Both the position numbers and the translations under genes were made by a program. 64,000 bases of DNA, taken from the NCBI RefSeq assembly GCF_041521385.1, contig NZ_CP168006.1, positions 3,022,133 to 3,086,132 on the forward strand, read 5' to 3'. Shown here piece by piece: positions 60,705 through 64,000 of this stretch (position 1 is the first letter of the stretch; each line of letters begins with the position of its first letter). Below the pieces are notes generated by a model. That model was given only the letters and a program-made list of their open reading frames with translations, ran no database searches and was not told the origin of the DNA. The DNA is from Alcaligenes faecalis. GTDB lineage: Bacteria > Pseudomonadota > Gammaproteobacteria > Burkholderiales > Burkholderiaceae_B.

Positions 60705-62189
60705 ATGTCCTTCGTGTCCCAATATGGTTTTTTGCCCTTGAGTGCCCCCCCAGGAAAGCAGGCCCTGTACAGCCCGGCACAGTGTGCCAGCATGGATGCG
60801 GCAGCACCGGGTTTCGGAGTATCTGTCGAGCAATTGATGCAGGCCGCCGCCAGTGCAGTGGCGCGTACCGTACAGCGACACTGGCCGCAAGGGGCGGTAC
60901 TGTTCCTGTGCGGACCAGGCAATAACGGCGGGGATGCCTTGGTGGCCGCGCAAATTCTGCGTGAACAAGGACGCATGGTTTCCGTGTTCAGTCTGGTGGC
61001 CCCGTCCGCGCGACAGGGGACAGCAGCCTGGGCGCAAGCTCAATGGCAGGGCCGTTGGGAAAGCCAATGTCCGGACTTTCGACGTTTTTCCGTGGTGGTT
61101 GATGGCCTGCTGGGTGCAGGCCTGGATCGTGACGTAGAAGGTGACACTGCCGCCTTGATTCAGTCTCTGGCCGCTTCCAGGGTGCCCGTGTGTGCCATTG
61201 ACGTGCCTTCGGGGCTGGATGGTGCCAGCGGGCAGGTACGCGGTGTGCTTGCCCCTGCCACGGTGACGGTCAGCTTTGTCCGTTATAAGCCGGGCCATGT
61301 TCTGTATCCGGGGCGAGCCCTATGCGGCAAGCTGGAGCTGGCCGACATCGGCATGCCAGCCCCGGCTTTGCAAAACGCCAATACCTGGTTGAATGAGCCA
61401 GCCTTGTGGCAGGCTCATCTGCCGCAGTTGGGGGCCCAGAGCCACAAATACACGCGGGGGCATGCCGTGGTCGTCGGGGGCGAACAGATGACCGGAGCCA
61501 GCCGTCTGGCGGCTCGTGCTGCGCAACGTGCGGGGGCGGGCTTGGTCAGCATGGTCGTGCCGCCTTCGGTCTGGCCGGTGTATGCCAGTGCATTGGACAG
61601 CATCATGGTGGCCCCCTTGGATGACACCCTGACCACGGACGAGCGCATTCGTGCTTGGCTGGTGGGGCCGGGTGCGGGCCTGGGTGAAGAAACCCGCCGC
61701 TTGACTTTAGCCTTGCTGGCAACGGGGCGGCCTTGTGTGCTGGATGCGGACGCCATCAGCAGCTTTGCGTCACAGCCTCAGGAGCTATGGGATGCCCTGC
61801 ATGAGCAATGTGTATTGACCCCTCATGCTGGCGAGTTCGCTCGCGTCTTTGAGGAGGCGCCGGATCGTCTGGAGGCAGCACGACTGGCTGCTACGCAATG
61901 TGGTGCCGTGCTGGTTTTGAAGGGGGCGGATACGGTTATTGCCGCGCCGGATGGGCGGGCCTTGATCAATGCCTGCGCGCCGCCCTGGTTGGCGACAGGG
62001 GGAAGCGGGGATGTGCTGGCCGGTCTGGTCTGCGGCTTGTTGACTCAGGGGATGCCGGCCTTTGAAGCGGCAGGGGCGGCTGTCTGGCTACACTCACAAG
62101 CTGCCCTGGAGTTTGGCCCTGGCCTGATCCCGGAAGATTTGTTAGCCGTGCTGCCACGCGTTTGGCAGCGCCTTTTGTCCAGGGCCTGA
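60705..62189 (+). CDS. nnr: NAD(P)H-hydrate epimerase / dehydratase, right copy
   Basis: Identical 494-residue protein to 15455-16939. A housekeeping enzyme carried along by the duplication. Confidence 0.93.
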   Translation: MSFVSQYGFLPLSAPPGKQALYSPAQCASMDAAAPGFGVSVEQLMQAAASAVARTVQRHWPQGAVLFLCGPGNNGGDALVAAQILREQGRMVSVFSLVAPSARQGTAAWAQAQWQGRWESQCPDFRRFSVVVDGLLGAGLDRDVEGDTAALIQSLAASRVPVCAIDVPSGLDGASGQVRGVLAPATVTVSFVRYKPGHVLYPGRALCGKLELADIGMPAPALQNANTWLNEPALWQAHLPQLGAQSHKYTRGHAVVVGGEQMTGASRLAARAAQRAGAGLVSMVVPPSVWPVYASALDSIMVAPLDDTLTTDERIRAWLVGPGAGLGEETRRLTLALLATGRPCVLDADAISSFASQPQELWDALHEQCVLTPHAGEFARVFEEAPDRLEAARLAATQCGAVLVLKGADTVIAAPDGRALINACAPPWLATGGSGDVLAGLVCGLLTQGMPAFEAAGAAVWLHSQAALEFGPGLIPEDLLAVLPRVWQRLLSRA

Positions 62190-62192
62190 CAC

Positions 62193-63116
62193 TTATTTGC
62201 GTGGGGCGCGCTGATAGGCCAGTGCCACGATCCCGCTCAGGACTACCGCTCCACCCAGCAATTGGGTGGAGTTCAAGGTTTGCTTCAGAATCAGCCAGCC
62301 CAGAATCAGGGAGGCCACCGGCTCCATGTTCATGAAGGGCGCATTGCGTGTCATGTCCAGTCGGGGTGCCAGCACAAACAGGGTGACAAAGCCGGTGGTG
62401 TACAGCACACAGACCAGCGACAGGGCAATCCAGCCTGTGGCATCGTGGGGCAAGGCAGAACCACCGGGCAGCAGTCCCAGGGGGCTGAGTGCAATCAGGC
62501 AGACCAGCGTTTGGCTGATGGTACAGAAACTGCGCACCAGACCAGGCAGAGGGGCCAGTTTATTTTCTGTAACCCACAGACCCATGGCAAACGTCAGGGC
62601 CGTCAGCAGGCTACACACCACACCCAGCACCCATTGCCCATCCAGCGTTGCGCCCTGAATCAGGCTGGGAGTGTCCAGCGCCAGCAAGAGGCCAATCAGA
62701 ATGGCCACCATGATGATGGAGGCCTTGCGAGTCGGCTTGTGCCCGCCCAGGATCCAGGTCAGCAGGGCCAACAAGATTGGGTACATATTGGCCACCAGCA
62801 AGGCCAGGGCGACAGGGATGCGGGCGATGGAGGAATAGATCAGCATGCACTGCATGGTGATCAGCGCGCCCAGCAGCAGTTGCCAGCCTAGATACTGACG
62901 CGGCACATGCAAGGCTTGTTTGCGCCAGATGAGCAGCATGCTCAAGGCCAGGGTAGCCACGGCCGAACGAAAAATAACCGAGATGATCAGCCCGGTACCA
63001 TGGTCCAGTGCGACTTTGGCTGCAATATGGTTGGCGGCAAAGGAGCTGCCCAGCATTAACAGCAAAATAATGGCAAGGTGGCGGGGCAGTAAGGCAGGAG
63101 ATGTGGCGGGGGGCAT
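62193..63116 (-). CDS. EamA/DMT-superfamily transporter, right copy
   Basis: Identical 307-residue carrier to 16943-17866. Confidence 0.88.
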   Translation of the reverse strand: MPPATSPALLPRHLAIILLLMLGSSFAANHIAAKVALDHGTGLIISVIFRSAVATLALSMLLIWRKQALHVPRQYLGWQLLLGALITMQCMLIYSSIARIPVALALLVANMYPILLALLTWILGGHKPTRKASIIMVAILIGLLLALDTPSLIQGATLDGQWVLGVVCSLLTALTFAMGLWVTENKLAPLPGLVRSFCTISQTLVCLIALSPLGLLPGGSALPHDATGWIALSLVCVLYTTGFVTLFVLAPRLDMTRNAPFMNMEPVASLILGWLILKQTLNSTQLLGGAVVLSGIVALAYQRAPRK

Positions 63117-63268
63117 GCTGCTTATTTCAAGTTTAAAGGACGAGGGCTTGCTTTATTGTTGTCCGCCCAGCCACTTGCTGCAAGTGTTGCTTGCACACCG
63201 TGGTCAATATGCCGTGGGTAGGCGGTGCTACTATGTGGAGCGATGTCCATGACCACAGAGATGCTCCC

Positions 63269-64000
63269 ATGAAAATCGACCCCGCCGATAAGCCGACGAT
63301 ACCCCGTTCTGCGGACCAGGCCCCGTCCATTTTTTGGCGCAGCCTGATTGCGGGTGGAGCCTTGCTGGCCGGCCTGACAGGCTGTGCATTGCCGTCGTTG
63401 GAGGGCCGTAGCCACAGCACGGCTTTGCCGCTGGATCAGGCCCAGGAGACCATGATTGGCCAGGCGGTGACCCCCCTGGTGCAGCAGCATCCTGGCTTGT
63501 CGGGTATTTACCCTTTGTTTGATCCACATGACGCGTATGCGGCCCGTGCCTTGCTGGCCTTCGCCGCTCAGAAAACGCTGGATGTGCAGTATTACATCTG
63601 GCGGGGCGACACCACCGGCACCTTGATGCTGGATACCTTGTTGCAAGCGGCTGAGCGCGGCGTGCGAGTGCGTTTGCTGATTGATGATAATGGTATTACG
63701 GGGCTGGATGACTCCTTATCGGCCTTGAACGCCCACCCCAATATTGAAGTGCGCCTGTTCAACCCTTTTGTGTTGCGCTGGCCTAAATCCTTGGGTTTTC
63801 TGATGGATTTTTCCCGTCTGAACCGGCGCATGCACAACAAGTCCTTTACCGTGGACAACCAGGTCACCATTATTGGTGGGCGCAACGTGGGTGATGAATA
63901 CTTCGGTGCGACCCAGGACGTGTTGTTTGCAGATCTGGATGTGATGGCCATCGGTGCTGTGGTCCAGGATGTCTCCACGGATTTCGATCGCTACTGGGCC
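63269..64000 (+). CDS. Phospholipase D-family lipoprotein, right copy, cut by window end
   Basis: The first 244 codons of the gene seen complete at 18019-19623, including the lipobox and first HKD motif. It is still open at base 64000, so whether the second unit is full length cannot be decided here. Confidence 0.85.
   Translation, partial: MKIDPADKPTIPRSADQAPSIFWRSLIAGGALLAGLTGCALPSLEGRSHSTALPLDQAQETMIGQAVTPLVQQHPGLSGIYPLFDPHDAYAARALLAFAAQKTLDVQYYIWRGDTTGTLMLDTLLQAAERGVRVRLLIDDNGITGLDDSLSALNAHPNIEVRLFNPFVLRWPKSLGFLMDFSRLNRRMHNKSFTVDNQVTIIGGRNVGDEYFGATQDVLFADLDVMAIGAVVQDVSTDFDRYWA

Larger units (their letters stand above)
45251..64000. repeat. Right copy of the 45,250-bp-period tandem duplication
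   Basis: Direct repeat of 1-18750. It runs off the right edge inside the phospholipase D gene, so the full length of the second unit is not visible and more than two units cannot be excluded. Its left side joins without interruption to the nicB-nicD-nicX segment, so reading across 45251 no gene is broken. The sequence shows no insertion sequence or phage att-like boundary at the join. Confidence 0.97.

Noticed and set aside
1..64000. Circular 45-kb plasmid or phage read through its end
   Set aside because: The two copies differ at 12 sites including silent codon changes, and there is no replication, partition, integrase or structural phage gene.

Overview
The window looks like part of a betaproteobacterial chromosome, most likely Alcaligenes (A. 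faecalis group). The reason is the gene content: a pyridine-carboxylate catabolic island whose order (F, then B4-B3-B2-B1 on the opposite strand, then A1-A2-A3) matches the picolinate (pic) cluster I recall for A. faecalis JQ135, next to a nicotinate (nic) type set. I see no plasmid replication gene, integrase, transposase, rRNA, tRNA or CRISPR array.

The dominant structure is a direct tandem repeat with a period of 45,250 bp. Bases 1-18750 recur as 45251-64000. By reading both copies I find only 12 differences, all substitutions, and all between 201 and 1960 (45451 and 47210). The four inside a coding region are synonymous. This looks like a real duplication of a catabolic island rather than an assembly loop. 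The clustered differences suggest that unequal recombination between two nearly identical lower-pathway modules (a nic-type one and a pic-type one) made it.

Layout of one unit. 1-678: end of the 2,5-dihydroxypyridine dioxygenase gene and maleamate amidohydrolase (F). 679-2275: no gene, but a terminator, two long palindromic elements and a second terminator. 2276-5785 (-): four-component Rieske oxygenase (ferredoxin, reductase, alpha, beta). 6167-15267 (+): one long run of TRAP binding protein, three-subunit molybdenum dehydrogenase, TRAP membrane subunits and an XdhC/CoxI maturation factor. 15455-19623: Nnr repair enzyme, EamA transporter, lipoprotein phospholipase D. 19717-23328 (-): giant SARP/AAA/TPR regulator. 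23525-31272: truncated GntR gene, Bug binding protein plus sulfatase with a divergent LysR regulator, a diguanylate cyclase and a penicillin-acylase lipoprotein. 31743-36463: branched-chain-type ABC importer. 36511-37059: DUF924 protein. 37328-43300: a split nicotinate-dehydrogenase-like complex (2Fe-2S subunit and Mo/cytochrome c fusion on -, catalytic Mo subunit on +). 43361-45928: deformylase, 2,5-dihydroxypyridine dioxygenase and maleamate amidohydrolase, which lead into copy 2.

How the genes work together (family knowledge plus inference): TRAP and ABC importers bring in pyridine carboxylates. Molybdenum dehydrogenases hydroxylate the ring, supported by XdhC, and pass electrons to cytochrome c in the nicotinate-type enzyme. 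The Rieske system adds the second hydroxyl. NicX opens 2,5-dihydroxypyridine, NicD removes formate and NicF releases ammonia to give maleate. The 3,6-dihydroxypicolinate decarboxylase (PicC), 6-hydroxynicotinate monooxygenase (NicC), maleate isomerase and a dedicated MarR regulator are not in the window. Duplication would double the dose of most of the pathway.
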